DNA from: Ciona savignyi
Taxonomy: Eukaryota; Chordata; Ascidiacea; Phlebobranchia; Cionidae
Direction: 5' to 3'
NCBI GenBank assembly: GCA_000149265.1
Contig: CH002571.1
Location: 138,411-202,410 of the forward strand
Length of the DNA: 64,000 nucleotides
Part shown: positions 42,246-56,700 of the stretch, piece by piece
How the letters are laid out: every line of letters begins with the position of its first letter
How positions within the stretch are numbered: the stretch's first letter is position 1
The notes under the pieces: generated by a model
The model's database searches: none
What the model saw: the letters and a program-made list of their open reading frames with translations, nothing else
What the model was told of the DNA's origin: nothing
Translations under genes and position numbers: made by a program

Positions 42246-44449
42246 AGACCAAAACTATCCAGTTTGTTTATTCATATATTACAGAATAATATAAAGATAA
42301 AATACTTCGCTTCACCTAGCGCCCACCGTCGGGTTACCAGAGCTATTGCAGTGTGCTGTGTTTGATTTTGACGTTTTTAAATTTGGTAAAAACCTAATTA
42401 TACCGAAACTTGATAATTGATTGTTTTTTGACGTGTTCTAACCACTGTCGTTTTGTCGTGGTTTTTTCGTTTTCCAAATTTTTATTAAAGGTCCTGCATC
42501 GTGGAAACAAAAAATAAACTAAACTAAAACCATTATTCCATTGGGTTCAGGCAATGTTCGTCCAAGCTTATCAGTCGAACCATTTCCAGGAATTTTCGAA
42601 TAAGCTATAGGCCTGTGCACGGTGGTGTATACATTACTAGATAGGTTTACTGTTATTAGTTTAACCCGATGATTCAGGTGACATCTGTTTTAGTACTTAG
42701 CTTTGGAACACAACCGACTTGCAACAACCGGTTTCAATTCCACAATCAATCTGTGAGGCTATATATAATGTAGTATCTATTTTTTCCAACTATAGCATTA
42801 AATGATTTTTAAAATGAAGTTGCAGAAAACTGAATGGGTGGTCTAATTTAGATATCTACGTAGGCTGTATCTCATGAAAAGAAACAGGCATATTGTTTAT
42901 GGACAGATGGGGTTACGTCCGAAAATAGGAGTTATTTAAGCACTTCAGCTCGCTTTTAAAAACGTCACAACGACCATTGTAAACGTATGCAAGAGGGGAG
43001 TTGCTATCTTTCTACCAAAGATTTTTAATCCGTAAAATCCCGACCACGCCGTACATGTAGATGTAAACGAAACGGACAGAAAGGAACTTTTTCAACATTT
43101 CTTGCTTACGAAAATTTATTTGATGACTTGTCGCAATTAAAGCAAATGGTAGAAGTTTTAATTTGTCCGTTCTAGATATCCCAGATATGGACAGATTTTT
43201 GGTTTTGTTCTGTACCAACCAGCTCGATTATGTAACCAACAATTGTAAAAGCTACCAATTACTCTTTCGTTAAGCTTCTTATATAATATATCGAAATATA
43301 TCGAATGTTTCGAAAACATGGCATTTACAATGACTATAATTTAACCGGTTTATGCCTTTCAGTTAGAACACAAAATTTACACAGTATTTTTTATTGTGGC
43401 AATGGAAAAACGATGGGAGAAGCAAGTATAAGAATGTACAATGTCGTTCAGTGTGCGAAAAAACGCCGAGGCATGGAACACGCGATTGACATGTAAGCTT
43501 GGATGAAAAGGCCAGATAATGAAGGAATTTTAGTAAACCGTAACAGGTGCAAAAATAGAATGATCTAAACAACATGACACAAACATACAACTTTAGTGGC
43601 CGAGATCAATTGTTAACGGTTTAATAACAACCAAGGTATGGCCATAAACCTTCCAATGCTAATACTGTTTCAAAACACGCACGGCTGTAATCTCAGATTC
43701 AATGCGGCAGAAACGGTAATAACCAGCTGTGTGGTCACCACACGAGTATGTGAAATTGCAAAGCGAAGAGCTGAGCTGAGATCTGAGAAATTGGAAACTA
43801 TGCCTGCGAAGGAATTGTTACTATGTACAGATGTTAAAGGGCACACCTCCTAATGGCAGTGGGGCAGGCGGTCCCGTTCTGCGACTGGGTAACACTACAG
43901 ACCGTCAGGGAATTACATTAATCGAGTTGTTGGTAATTGAAAGTTGTGAGCAACACATGTAGAGAAAATTTAACATTCGATGCTTGACAAGCTAGAAAAA
44001 AGGCAACATGTGATGGAACGTTCGAAACGTTACAGACACACCTTCGCAGATGGCACTGGACATGGGACTAACGGGGGACGTCAGTTTAGAAAACACACTT
44101 AATAAAAATAAAAAATAAACTTACATTATGTTTAGAAAATATACACGGTAAACGTATTAGTCGTTGGGGTCATAAAAGCGCTCTATAAATAAAACGGTTG
44201 AAAAATATGCGTTAAAATCCCATTCGTCACTGCAAATTACGAGTTTCCAAAATAAAAAAATGTGAAATCTGAAAAACGTAATTATGTAAACACTCTCTGC
44301 ATTTCAAAACCTCATGGTATAGAGAAGTGCCATACACGAACAATTTGGTTGATACTTGTACTGTTTCCGTTTTGCCGGTATCTTGAGCAGTAAAAAGTTG
44401 AATTGTCTTGACGAAAATCGATTAAATTGCGGCAGCTGGCATTGTGCAT

Positions 44450-44455
44450 TTTATT
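44450..44455 (-). terminator. Candidate poly(A) signal of CRTC
   Basis: TTTATT on the plus strand reads AATAAA on the minus strand, about 330 nt beyond the CRTC stop. Only the hexamer supports it. Confidence 0.3.
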
Positions 44456-44750
44456 TCAAAGTAACCAGAGATTTGATTTTTGAAATAACAGCCGATGTAC
44501 GTTGCGTGCGTAAGGAGTTTTTGTGGAAACCTCTTCGCAATCATTGCAGCAGCGGTAAAAATGGAACATAGGACGAAAACAAAAATTGGTTAGCTGCGTC
44601 GCGCGATACAGCTGCTGAGCTGGTAGCTACGGTGGCGACTTGGGAGGTTAGTTGAAACACAAATTGCAACAGAGTTGTCTGAGAATGGCTGTTTCCGAGC
44701 TGTTCGACACCCAAGGTAACGGGCAGATTTCAGCGGACGACCTTTACCTG

Positions 44751-44786
44751 TGACGTCACAGAATACACAAGGTGTTCGTGACGTCA
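44751..44786. promoter_or_regulatory. Two CRE palindromes at the 3' end of CRTC
   Basis: TGACGTCA occurs at 44751-44758 and again at 44779-44786, 28 bp apart. The second one overlaps the CRTC stop codon, whose minus-strand TGA is the start of the palindrome. CRTC proteins are coactivators of CREB, which binds this octamer (established). Whether these sites are bound is unknown. Confidence 0.45.
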
Positions 44787-47700
44787 CAGACTGTCGAGTT
44801 GCTCCATGACAGGGTCGGTGATGTGGGAATCCTCGAGCATCTGGAGCTCCTCAAGACCGAGATTCACTTTGAGCTCCTCCCCCGGGAAGTAGTCGGAACC
44901 CAGCTCGTGACAGAACATGCCAGGAGGTGATGGGGTATTCCCCAATACCAAGCAAAGCCAATTTCGACTGGTGATCATCTGCACCTGGAAAAGATAAATG
45001 CAATAGTTAAGTCATCTGCGCAATTAAAATATTAAGAAGAATATGCATTATACAGTCAAAATAAATCATTAAGAAATAATATAAAATCCACAATGACAGT
45101 GGACAACGTACCAGTGAAAACAATGTCAGGGATCTTGCTGCTGTTGTTAAGATGATGATGTTTAGATGGGGTACTCTGGCTGCCATGGCTTGATGAAACA
45201 GACCCACTAGTCTCTGTGTTAAGGATGGGTAATTGGGGTTGGTCAAACGTTTTTGCTGTTTTTTCGCTTTAGAATTAATGTAAGGAAATGAACGATTCAG
45301 AAGAAATAAAAAATAAACGAACAAAGCGCTTTTAATGGCTACATATAACTTAAGATACGTTGATGCAGTACAGTGCAATACGTTTAATAAAAGATTTTTA
45401 CTTTCCACCATTACAGGTAGGAACTATGTGAATAAAGTTCCACAGTAAATTCTTTTAGCTGTGTAAGGTTGATTTATATTGATATCTACACACCGTACAG
45501 GAAGTTATGCACATCAATTTGTGAAAAGGCCGAAAAACTTAATTTTATTATATTGCACTGAATTGACCTTACTTACCGTGTTGTATTTCGTACCCGCCAT
45601 CTGTTGAAGTTTCAACAAGCGCACTCAGCCCACTATAAGTGGGTGCTATGTTATGGTGTGGGTGCGAACCACCACTGTCATTCACAACATGGAACTGCTC
45701 GAACTGTGGCAGGAAAATCAAGTTTAGACCGAGTGGTCAATTAATTATGTTTTGCAGGATATTCATTGTAGTTGGACTTTGCGGATCACAGTTAAAATGT
45801 CATATTTATAAATCTTTTATAAATCAGCACAGCATAAAGGTAAATATAAAATATGGAATGCAACTAAAACGTTCATTAGTGTTCGGCTACAGTAAGGAAC
45901 ACAGTTAGCCATTTAAAAAATATTTTTTCTTGTTGTTGTTCACAGTACACATGATCGGAAGTCAATTCTTATTGAACATGGAAGACTAGCAAACTCTTTA
46001 GAAGAATTGTTGTCCTTCGTTAAAAATTACAGCGAAAAAAAAGGGGTAATTTGGGCGAATTAATTTCAAGAAAATATTTTGGATAACTCTGCCAATTAAA
46101 CAAAGATCCATGGGTAAAGACTGTAAAATGGTGCAATGTGTGATAGGGTAACTGTATTGCCTTATTAATTGATCGAATAGGCATAAGTACTATGTCTACC
46201 TAAGCTAAGCATGGTGCTAGGTCATATTTAATTGTTGTTTTCATGCACCACAAAGTAAATCCAGCTTAACCCCTTTTAAAAGGTGCACACTTTCTAATTT
46301 TACCTAGACATAGTATAAATATGTCTAAATATGTCATTATCAAAAAGGTGTTTTAATAACTGTTCAGAACTGGTCAAAAAGTTTGTGTTTAATAAAAGAA
46401 GTGTTTATGCCTTTGTATGGTTGTCGATTGTCGTGGTCATAGTATAGCACCAAATTTGGTTTAAACAAAGTTACAGTTCACGCATAATGCTAGAAGATAT
46501 AGATTTGAAGAAAACAAAACAATAAACGAACATTAATCTAATCCCGGAGATCGACCTTAAGCTTCAATTCAATGTGCAGTTTTCCAACTTTTAGTTTTAA
46601 AATGCAAAGCTTTAACATTTCTAAAATAATTCAGAATTAGGCTTTTTGACAATACATATATAAATCTGAGTATACTACCAGTGTATTTTATAATGTAATG
46701 TAGAAATCTGATCTTAGAGGTGCCAAAATGGGTAAAAGTGTATTTGGGTCATTTTCTATTGTAACACAAAACCGAATACCTGAGGTCTACAAATACTACA
46801 ACAGCGTGAAAGAGAAGGGGAATACCCAAGTTAGCCATCAATTTCTCTATTTAATATTATAACTTGTGACAATCTACTACATGAAATCACTTTGATTTAA
46901 AAGTGTATAAACTTTTATTTAAAATATGACCCTCCGATAGCTGAATATTTTGTAACTGAGCAGGGTTGATCATAAGATATTTATAATGCTTTTTATTAAC
47001 TACATCACATCTTAAAGATATACCAGGTTCTATTTGAAATTTGGAGACCTATAATGCCTTTGCGAAAAATATATTGGGTGAACTTTAGGGAGAGCCAGAA
47101 CAACACTATGTAAGTTGTTTCAGCTAATGCATTATCGCTTTTCCAAGTGTGTAATAACAGGGATAGGTTTCCACAACTGAATCGGAAGATAAATGCGAGA
47201 ACCAAATTTAAAGGACATGAAAGGATTAATTGACGATGACCTTATAATTAAGTTTACAACCATAGAATTACCTCATATAAAAAATCATCAACTTACCTGA
47301 TGTTGCAGGGGTTGCATTGTCATATCAGTTCTGTAGTAAGCTTCTGATAGGGCGGGGTTACTACCGGTCGTAAACTCGTGCTGCATGGAGCATGTTTTAC
47401 TACACATTGAAGTTTAAGAGCACTACATTTAGTCTTTTTCAATATAAGAATTTAAGCAGATTTCTGTTGGCATTAGTGGTTAAATTGTGATAACACAATG
47501 TAAATCGTTGCAAAGAGAATTGTATTATTTAGTTAGTGAGTCAAGGGAAATTGCACAATGTGTGCTGTTTGTATTACAAGTTAGTGGATAATAAAGCCGT
47601 AAATCATATGAACACTAAGTTTAACACAATTACAGCTAAGCAAACCAGTTTAACAGGTTAAAATGATAACGATGTGGCACCTACCCGTGGTGAGGTGACT

Positions 47701-50700
47701 GGAGAGAAGCTTGCTTGACTCGATATAGAGGTGGGGGAAGTAGGGGAGGTAAGGGGACTTGTGATGTTGGTGCCATGGACTGCCCTGGATAAGTGGGACT
47801 GACCCACTTTCGAAGCAGCGCTCACATCTATTTGAAGTTGTTGGGCACCTTGGATGCAATGCAGGTTTAATTTTTACCACTTTTAGTAATATTTAAGAGA
47901 AAATAACTCACACTTTTACTAAAGTTAGAATAGAATTATGTTAACGGATGGAAAATGTTAAAGTGGTAAGTTTAACTAGTCCAACTAAACAAACCTGCAT
48001 GTTGCTGGGACAAGTGTCGTTGGTGAATGCCACCTTGATTCTGTGAATGAAGGGGGAAGTTACTTGATGAATCTCACAATGATATAAAATAGCACACACC
48101 TGTTGTGACATAGCTACACCACGAGGCGACATCGACTGAACATGAGATGGACTCCCTGGATGCTCAGGACTAGGCAATGGCCATCCCTGCATTGAAACAA
48201 GGTGCTGAGTAAACTTGAATTATTGTAACCAGGATTTCCACAATGCTACAGCTGCTACAGACATTAATTTCATTGTACACAGGAATGTACAGTTCAGTTT
48301 ATGATGAAACAACTAAAAAGCCTGATAAACATACCCTGGAATCGGTGGGGTTGTGGTGACCCTGGTGTGTTCCAGCAGGAGGGGGGTAAGGATAGGCACA
48401 GTTGCCAACTCTGGGTGGGCTTTTAAGCTCCGGTTTACCCATTTTGGGTGACGAATTGTTGGGGTATTTAATTCGCCGAGTATGTTCAGGTGATCCCAGA
48501 CTTAGGGGGCTGGGGCCGTTATGGGTGTGTCTTCTCGATCGGCTTGGGCTAGCAGGGCCACGTGGGATTCCTAATAAATATAAGTAAGTATTATACTGCA
48601 ATTGTAACTAAGTATCACTTGGATTAGTAAATCTTACACTTGCCTCTAGAAATTCTAAGTGACATTTTTAAACTTTTTATAATAGATAACACACTACATT
48701 CTGTGCTTCTATTTTCAGTTCTGTGAACTGGCCATGCCGGACTTCCTGACTCATCTGCCTCTGCTATAGTTGGCAAGCGAATATTGGGTATTCTCGTCTG
48801 TTGATTGATCTTTCCTTTGGTGTTAACCCCACGCATCATCAAAAATTCATCAAATCCAATGTCGGGATCTCCCTCGCATCTTACTTGCTGTCTACTGATA
48901 CACTTAATAATTTCTATCAGTTCCCTCAGCAGCTCACGGAGCGATACACGACGATGTAAAGATTCTGAATAGATAAGAGTTTAATATAGATTTGAGAAAT
49001 CAATAGGTTTCATTAAAGTAATGGTAAAAAGAAAAATGCAAAGAAAACAATTTAAAGGTGGACAATTTATCTTGAGAAAAATTACTGTATTCCCAAGCCC
49101 TTATTGACTTTACCTCCTAAGTGGGGAGAGATAGCAGAGGCAGCTGGTAGATTCCCAGTGCTCCTTGCTTGGTGGTTATACACAGGTGGATGAATGCTGT
49201 TTTGGCTGGGTTGATGTTGCTGGGCCTCATCATAATCAATGGGGTTGGATAAAGGCGATGGGATGTGCAAGTTCGTCAAATCTGTTAAGAAACTCAAATT
49301 CGTTATGTTATATATCTAGATAAACAAAATGACTTTTTTAATGGACTAACCTATAACACAAAAACCAATAATTGTGTTTTCGATATATATTTATACACAC
49401 ACAAACTTTATATACCTACATTATACAGCATATATACAGATTTAATTATATGTATACCTATATTTTAACGATATGCATGTCCACCAAGTTTTAAACTCCA
49501 GTACCAATTCAGTATTACACATTATTAATATCAGTTTCAATAATTAGTATATAACAGGATTAAGAAAAACAAAGCAGCTGAAAAACAGAATAAAGGAGAG
49601 GATGAGATATACAGTACTTGATTTATGTCCAATCCTAAAAATGGAAAAACGTTGAAAAGTTATCATACTATTACAATGAAAATCGTCAGATTACCTTGTG
49701 CCCAGCGCCGGGTAACTGGAGCAGGTTTGGAGCTATTGTTAGTGTGGTGTATATGGCTATGGCTAAAACGTTTATTCAGTTCAAAAGGAATCTATTAATT
49801 TAGTGGGTTTCTAGCAATGTCTGGCACTGTATAGTGACGTGCCAACGGACACAACCGTCTAGCAAAGAGCACATCACTAAACCTCTCACCAATTGAGCTA
49901 ACAGGACAGGCATTCTAATGATATTTGAATAACCAATTAAATGTTAAAGAAAACCAGGAGTACCTACCTATCATTTTGGGTATAATATAACTGAACTATC
50001 ATAATTATCAAACAAATGTCACAGTGACTTTTATGAAACATCCTTAAAAATGAATTACTTAATTTATTGGCTGTGTAAATGTACAAACTACATGTCATAA
50101 ATGCATTAATCTAAATAAACATGGTACACAGAATTATACTTTCATAACCAACAATGCTAGACATGATGAAACAAACATTACCTGGAAGGGAACCAGTGTT
50201 ATTTCCGATTTGCGTAACGTGAGATAGTGATGGAGAGATGGATACCGGGATAACTGGCATCTGGTTACTGATTGTCAGCGGTTCAGCTGAACCGTGGATT
50301 GTCTGCTGCTCACCACTGGACAGCATACTACACACAATACACAATTAAGATATCACGATTAAATATAAATCTAGTTCCTTTAATATTATTAAAATGTTAG
50401 AATCTTGTCATTTATTTTACTGCTGGCAATTGTGGTAGATTCCAATCACAGGAAATAATATTTTTAACAGTCAGTTTAAAATATCACATTTTTCATTGCC
50501 TAGTAATCAATTGGAGGCTATTCACTTTATCTCACTAAAAACCACAACCGAAAGCACATACCATAAAAAGTCATGGACAAAATGCTAGAAAAGTGGCCCA
50601 ATCTTGGTTTTACTATTTTATCACTTAATGGAACTCTGTTTTAAACAATGATGTAATATCATACATATATATATAATGAAAAAACGGTAGATTTAAGAAA

Positions 50701-53700
50701 TACAGTAAAGAATGTTTTCGATTTCCAGAAACTGCACTAGCAGTAGACTAAATTTGAACTTACTTTATAGTAGGTGCCTCACAAGACTTTGGCCGGTTGG
50801 CCGTGTGCATTTGTTGCTCTAACTTTTTGTTCTCAAGCATGGTTTTGTAAGATGGAGGTAAATTGTAGAAACTATTCTCGTTAAAATCTAAAAAAAACGA
50901 TTCCGATAAAAATTAATGACTCTTTGGACTACAATACAGTGTTATGCTTTGAGATGTTGTACAGCAATAAGCAAGAAAACAAACTGCAATATCTCTGGCT
51001 ACCAAACTTTGGACATGTGACTAAAATATATTATATGGATATAAAAATACACAGAATTTTAAAAATAAATGTCATCATAATGGTATGGTAGATATACGTA
51101 TATATTTACAAATAATTTTAATTAAAAAAGTTAAGTTATTTACGGTACCTCGATGTGGCTGGTGGTTCATTTGGTTGTTTGGTGAGTTAAATGGGTCCTG
51201 CTGATTGGGGTTCATCACGCTTTGGTGAAGCGCTGAGTCGGAGTTTGTTCTGGACAGAGCAAAACTGCCGATTCATGTTTTATTGGCACGGAGGGTAGGG
51301 TCAGTGGCAGGCAGCAAGGCAATCACCACAAATGAAAGAAATGCAGCAAGCACATACAACAAGCAAAATGAAAGTGATTGGAATCAAACTACACTAAATA
51401 AAAAGTTCCACAAGAATAGTGTTTTCAGTTTAAACATTTATTAAAAATCTTCTAGATGAATTCACACACAACTAATTTCAATACATTTTATCAAGATTCG
51501 ATTCACATGCAAAAGACATTTGACAGTGCTGGAAAAAGTCATTAGCATTGCAGCAGTGCAATGCTAACTTAAATATGCAACCACTTGCAAAAAAACATCT
51601 TTGAAAACACCTGTTAATGCCTCCACAAAGTTTAATCAATTAAACTGATCGCAAATAATTTAATAAAACTCTTACTTATTTTACAAAATTTAAATTCATT
51701 TGTGGAATCAGATAAGTGATAAAAATTGTTTTGCCAATTATTCCACCAATAAAGAAATAATCAATACCTACTACTGTAGCTCATATGAAGCATTTGTACT
51801 ATGAATTTAAATTTGATTTAAAAAAAAATATTTCGAACTGATAGCTTTTTTTCCAGTACTAGCAAGTGATCTTTATTAAATAAACTAAACTTTTAAATCT
51901 AAGTTAGCTGTATTTCATTAAGCATAAAAATCGAAGGCAAATTAAAAAAAATTCACATATACTCGGCACCCTACAACATGCAACAACAGAATAAATACAA
52001 AAAACAAAAGTTTCTTTACCCAGCACAAAATCACTGTCCTGGCATTACCTCTTACGATATTAGCCTATGAGTCTATGACTTTAACTCATGCTAGAAAATT
52101 ACAGTAAATTTCTATGGCCAGTTTAGTAACATATACCAATATAAATAGAGGTAGACTGTAATGTTATACAACCACAAGAATGTCCTTAGACCTTAACAGT
52201 TAAGTTGATATGCCTTTAAGCAAAAAAAATAACAATCGACTCTAGTTGAATTTAAATCCCATAGACAAAGAAAAGGTTTACAATAAGGACAACACGGATA
52301 ACATCCACGGAAGTTGTGGCATATTTTCCATGAATGCATTGTACAATACTATCTTATTTTTATGCTATAAGATATAAATATAACAAGAAACAATTTTAAG
52401 CATTGTTGTGTAGTACTATCTTTTGTTTATGTTATTTAATAGGCCAGCATATGAACGCACATCGGTATGTGTACTGGACCAATTCTACCAGTATTTAACT
52501 TAATTAAATATTTATTAAAATTGTATATCAATTACCCACTTAGGTGTATCTGTACTGTTAGCTTTGAACAAAGCAATTCTTAAAAATCAACGAAAAAATA
52601 TTAAATGGAACAATTTGTTTTGGATACTATCCGCAAGATAGGTAACACTGGTATGGCAATGTTGTTTCTTTTAGTAATAAAAGGTGTACATTTTGTAATA
52701 TACAAGCAATTTGTTTTAATTTTATTGATCAAAAGTTTCACAATAGAACAGTAAACAGGTGGGCCTATCTGGTTTTGAAATAATTCTAAACTATTGCCCT
52801 TGGTTTCAAGAAATTAAGAAACAGCAAACGTACTTTCTTAGAAAACCAGTACACAAATAGTAAGGTATCTACATTCCAACTAAGATACCTTACTATTTGT
52901 GTACTAGCTTTCGGCGGTCAAAACAATATTTTATCTTCGAATCCACTTTATTACAGTTAATTTTAAGGTAGGGTAGTATTTACATTTAAAAACAAAATAT
53001 AAGGCTTTCATCAATGTCCATAGATTATTAAAGCAATTTAGCTATTACCGTAGGCTAGCCCTTGTCGCTTTAATTTTTTAGTACCAAGGTGCAAACTGTC
53101 TCAGCAGAAAAGAGAGGTGTATCAGACCCTTTCAGTCCAGAAATTATGTATCAAATATTTTTGTATAAAGTGGATTTTGTGCCATGTGCTACTTTATTAA
53201 AGGTTGATTTTGTGGCATGTGTACTTATCATTGGGTTTTTATAATTCTGGTAATTTGGATTTCAAGATTTGTGTAAATATATAACAATGTATACTTAATT
53301 TATAATCAATTTTTAATAAAACATCAGGTTATCCTTTTAAATAAAAATAAAATATATTTATGATTAATGATATAATATACATTATTCGTTTAATATATAT
53401 ATAAACATATATGTATGTTTACATAAAAGGCCATAGAAAGAAATTCATAATATGATATTAACAAAGTGATTAAAAATTAAAGTATTATGTAACATAATTT
53501 TCTTTCAGGTACCGGTATCTACTTCTATTGTTGTATAACATGTAGAACTAATGCCAAAATATACTGTTAAGTATACACTGATTCAATGTTAGGAATTTCA
53601 CATATCTAGTAGAAAACACAATAAATAATTTAAGACTTTAAAAGCTGAGAAAAAACCTATAATGCCTGCCAATGCCATTGATTCTATTTTAGATGTATCG

Positions 53701-56700
53701 CAAGCTTTTGGCAAATTACAACTATTCAATGTGACAATAAACAATTTGTTAAAAACCACATAAACAGGGCAGATGCGATGACAAAGTGCTCTGATTGAAA
53801 AACATGCATTGTGGTATTTTAGTGCAACATAAACATATATATATCCTAAACACTAAATCAGTGTAAACATTTAACATGTTATATATATATACTTTTGTAG
53901 ATGTACTTAGTCAAATGTACATACAAGGGTACAAACAAAATGGGCAGCAAACAACAGCAGTACAATACAAAGAAAAATATGATGGATGCTACAAAAAATT
54001 GTATGTTTAAAACTAGATTTGATCATAAACATTCTGATTGATTTGCTAAACTAAAACAACCAAACATAATATGAGTTATTTACCTTCTCCAACTGGATTC
54101 TGGTGGTGGTGACAAAAACGGGCCAGCATACTGAGTTGGTGTTCCTTCAAAGTGAGACATCCTGTGTCTGTTGTTCATTTCAAATGGCATCACATTTCGT
54201 CGGTGTGTGTATGGGCGCATTCTCGAATCAAATCGCGCTGGGTGTCTCATGGCATGTTTGCCATCATCAAATCCAACTTGGTGCTACACATATAAATGCA
54301 TGTTATAATAGCGTTTAACTTTACAAATGACTCTTGGGTTTTTCGCAGGGAATTTTTTGAAATAATGATGGCTGTTGAGAAGCGATAGCATTAATTTTGT
54401 CACCAATAAAAAAATAGGCATGTAATTATGATTTCACATTCGTACAAACTCGTAACATAAATACTTGTTAAGTGTTCTACCTATGGAAGAATTATTGTTT
54501 GACAATGGAAGAAATAACTATTTAGTACACCTTCTGCTTGTGATGTGAAGAAAGATGAATTTCAATTTTTTGAAGCATGGAAAATAAAATGAAAACTTTC
54601 CGAAACATTGATTGCATGCTATAGAGACTATCATAAGTGTCCTTTACTATCCACCTAATATAGAAACTATCTTTAAATGGAATTATCTTACAAATTGCCA
54701 GGTTGGCCTTAGTCCAAATCACCAACTCCTTTTTATCACAAAAAAAACATTTTTTCTTACTTAAAATTGGTTGTGCCAATAATTTTATCAAGCGGACAAA
54801 AAAGGTTTTGTTAATTATTTTAAAATGCAATTCATGCATTTTTCGTCGCAGCCATGATCATACACATCTAACGGGAGTCTACAGTACAGTTACCTACTGT
54901 GGTGGGTTGAATACGATTAAGATGTTGCTACAGTTTTAACTTATTAACCAAAGTTTAAACCATTTTACACAGGTTGACTAAACCTATATTTGAAGAGGTT
55001 TATACATTGATTATTACAATAAACATGATTATAACCCAATGTGTAAAACATAGGGTGGGTGACTTAAAGACAGTAATACAACTTAATTAGACAGGTTAGT
55101 AACATTAGTAACAAAACACTATTCATGAATTATAATGTAAATACAAAACACACCAGTAAATTATTTTGAATCTTAGGGTACAAACTGACTACCTTAACTC
55201 ATAACAGCATTACCACTGGTATTTACCCATTTTACAAGGGACCAAATGCATTTTAGACGCTAGTTAGATTCTTACATAACTGTACTCACATGGAGCTCAA
55301 TCTGTGGATTTGCAGCTATTTGATTGACATTAGGCAATGAACCACCTAAGTAAGAACGTAAATATGCTTGTGGATGGGGGCTTAGATGAGCAGATGTCAT
55401 TCTTGGTGGCTGCATTCCCTGTACAACAACTTGGTTAAAAATCTCCTTTTTACTAAACAAAATATTAGCGGATGGGGTTATAAACTAATCTGATACCTAG
55501 TGTACCAATATAAATCCTAATTTTTCTTATAAATAGGAAAAATGGTAAGTAAATACACAAACTTTCAATAGATAAAACAATTTGGTTTATAAATTGCTTA
55601 CAGTCTTATTTCAAAGTTTTTTTTCTGTTTGAGAAAGAATAAAATTTTACATCCCACTTTTCTTTTATGTACCAGTAACTTCTAAAACAAACCGTAAAAG
55701 CAACAATGAAAATAGAAGGAAATCATCCCAAGATTGGAAAGGCAGTCAGTGTGCCATGCCAGATATGTGCTTAGTTTAATAAATTGTTGTTAATTAACTA
55801 AAGTGGCAAAATTATTTTACTTTTCGTGGTTTTCTTTTGAACCAAGATTTATTAATTAATAAAGTAAATAACAATAATAGCACCCCTTTCTTTATGCCAT
55901 TATACCTATTTTGTTTAATGCACTCCTACACATCAAATTGATTTGCTTTGATGTGCAGATATTTTCTCATTTAAATATATATACAGGGCAGTAAATGATT
56001 GTTAAATATAGTGAACTATTCATATGCTTTTAAACTGTGATGCAAGCAATTTATAAAGTCAAACAATATTTTACTAGTACATATTTTTTCAATAATATGC
56101 AACTTCTCTAAACGCTATCTGCCTGAAGGGAGGATGATAGTCTGGGAGGTTTTTGTTGTAATGGATGGCTGAGTATAATGCTCCAAAACAACATACAATT
56201 TTTGTTTTTCCACTTTGGTATTAAAATTTCCTAATATTGCCCCAGCAAAATTAAACATTACATCAGGCAAATCACTACAAATCACCAAACTAAATAATGG
56301 GACACAAGAGAAATCATTCTTTTTGCTAATTAAAAACATAGTTTTTTTAAGTGTTTTTTTTTTTAAATATATATTGCCATTATTAAACATGTTTAGTCTC
56401 TAAATAACTTTTCTGCCTATAGAATAAATTGCATCATATTTAAAGGTGTGATACACCAAGTAATTCTAAAATAATATATTTCTAATCTAAAATTTCGAAT
56501 CCTATTCTAGAATGTTTTACCATATATTTAAATTTGCAATGCTATGCATATATTTTCTCATTTAAAAAATAGATACCGGACGGTAAATGATATTAAATAT
56601 AGTGGAATTAGCCATACACATATGCTTTTAAACTGTGATGAGATGAATTTACGTAGTCAAAAAATATTTTACCATTACATATTTTTTAAACATCTCTAAA

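Larger units (their letters stand above)
40994..44783. other. Intergenic region between flippase B and CRTC
   Basis: About 3.8 kb with no recognisable gene. The left part must hold the flippase B promoter and contains a full CRE palindrome at 41365. The middle is a graveyard of decayed SINE pieces (about 41809-42245 and 42310-42770). The right part must hold the CRTC 3' UTR. Open frames at 43305-43496, 43638-43853 and 44356-44571 are short and unrecognised. Confidence 0.55.

Noticed and set aside
43638..43853. 71-codon plus-strand frame with a charged ARRAELRSEKLE-like segment between flippase B and CRTC
   Set aside because: Isolated, with no supported acceptor or donor context and no family resemblance; it is probably within or near the CRTC 3' UTR antisense strand.
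54522..54939. Overlapping open frames on both strands in CRTC intron 2
   Set aside because: Low-complexity AT-rich coding on both strands, no match to CRTC, and the flanking exons already join in frame without it.
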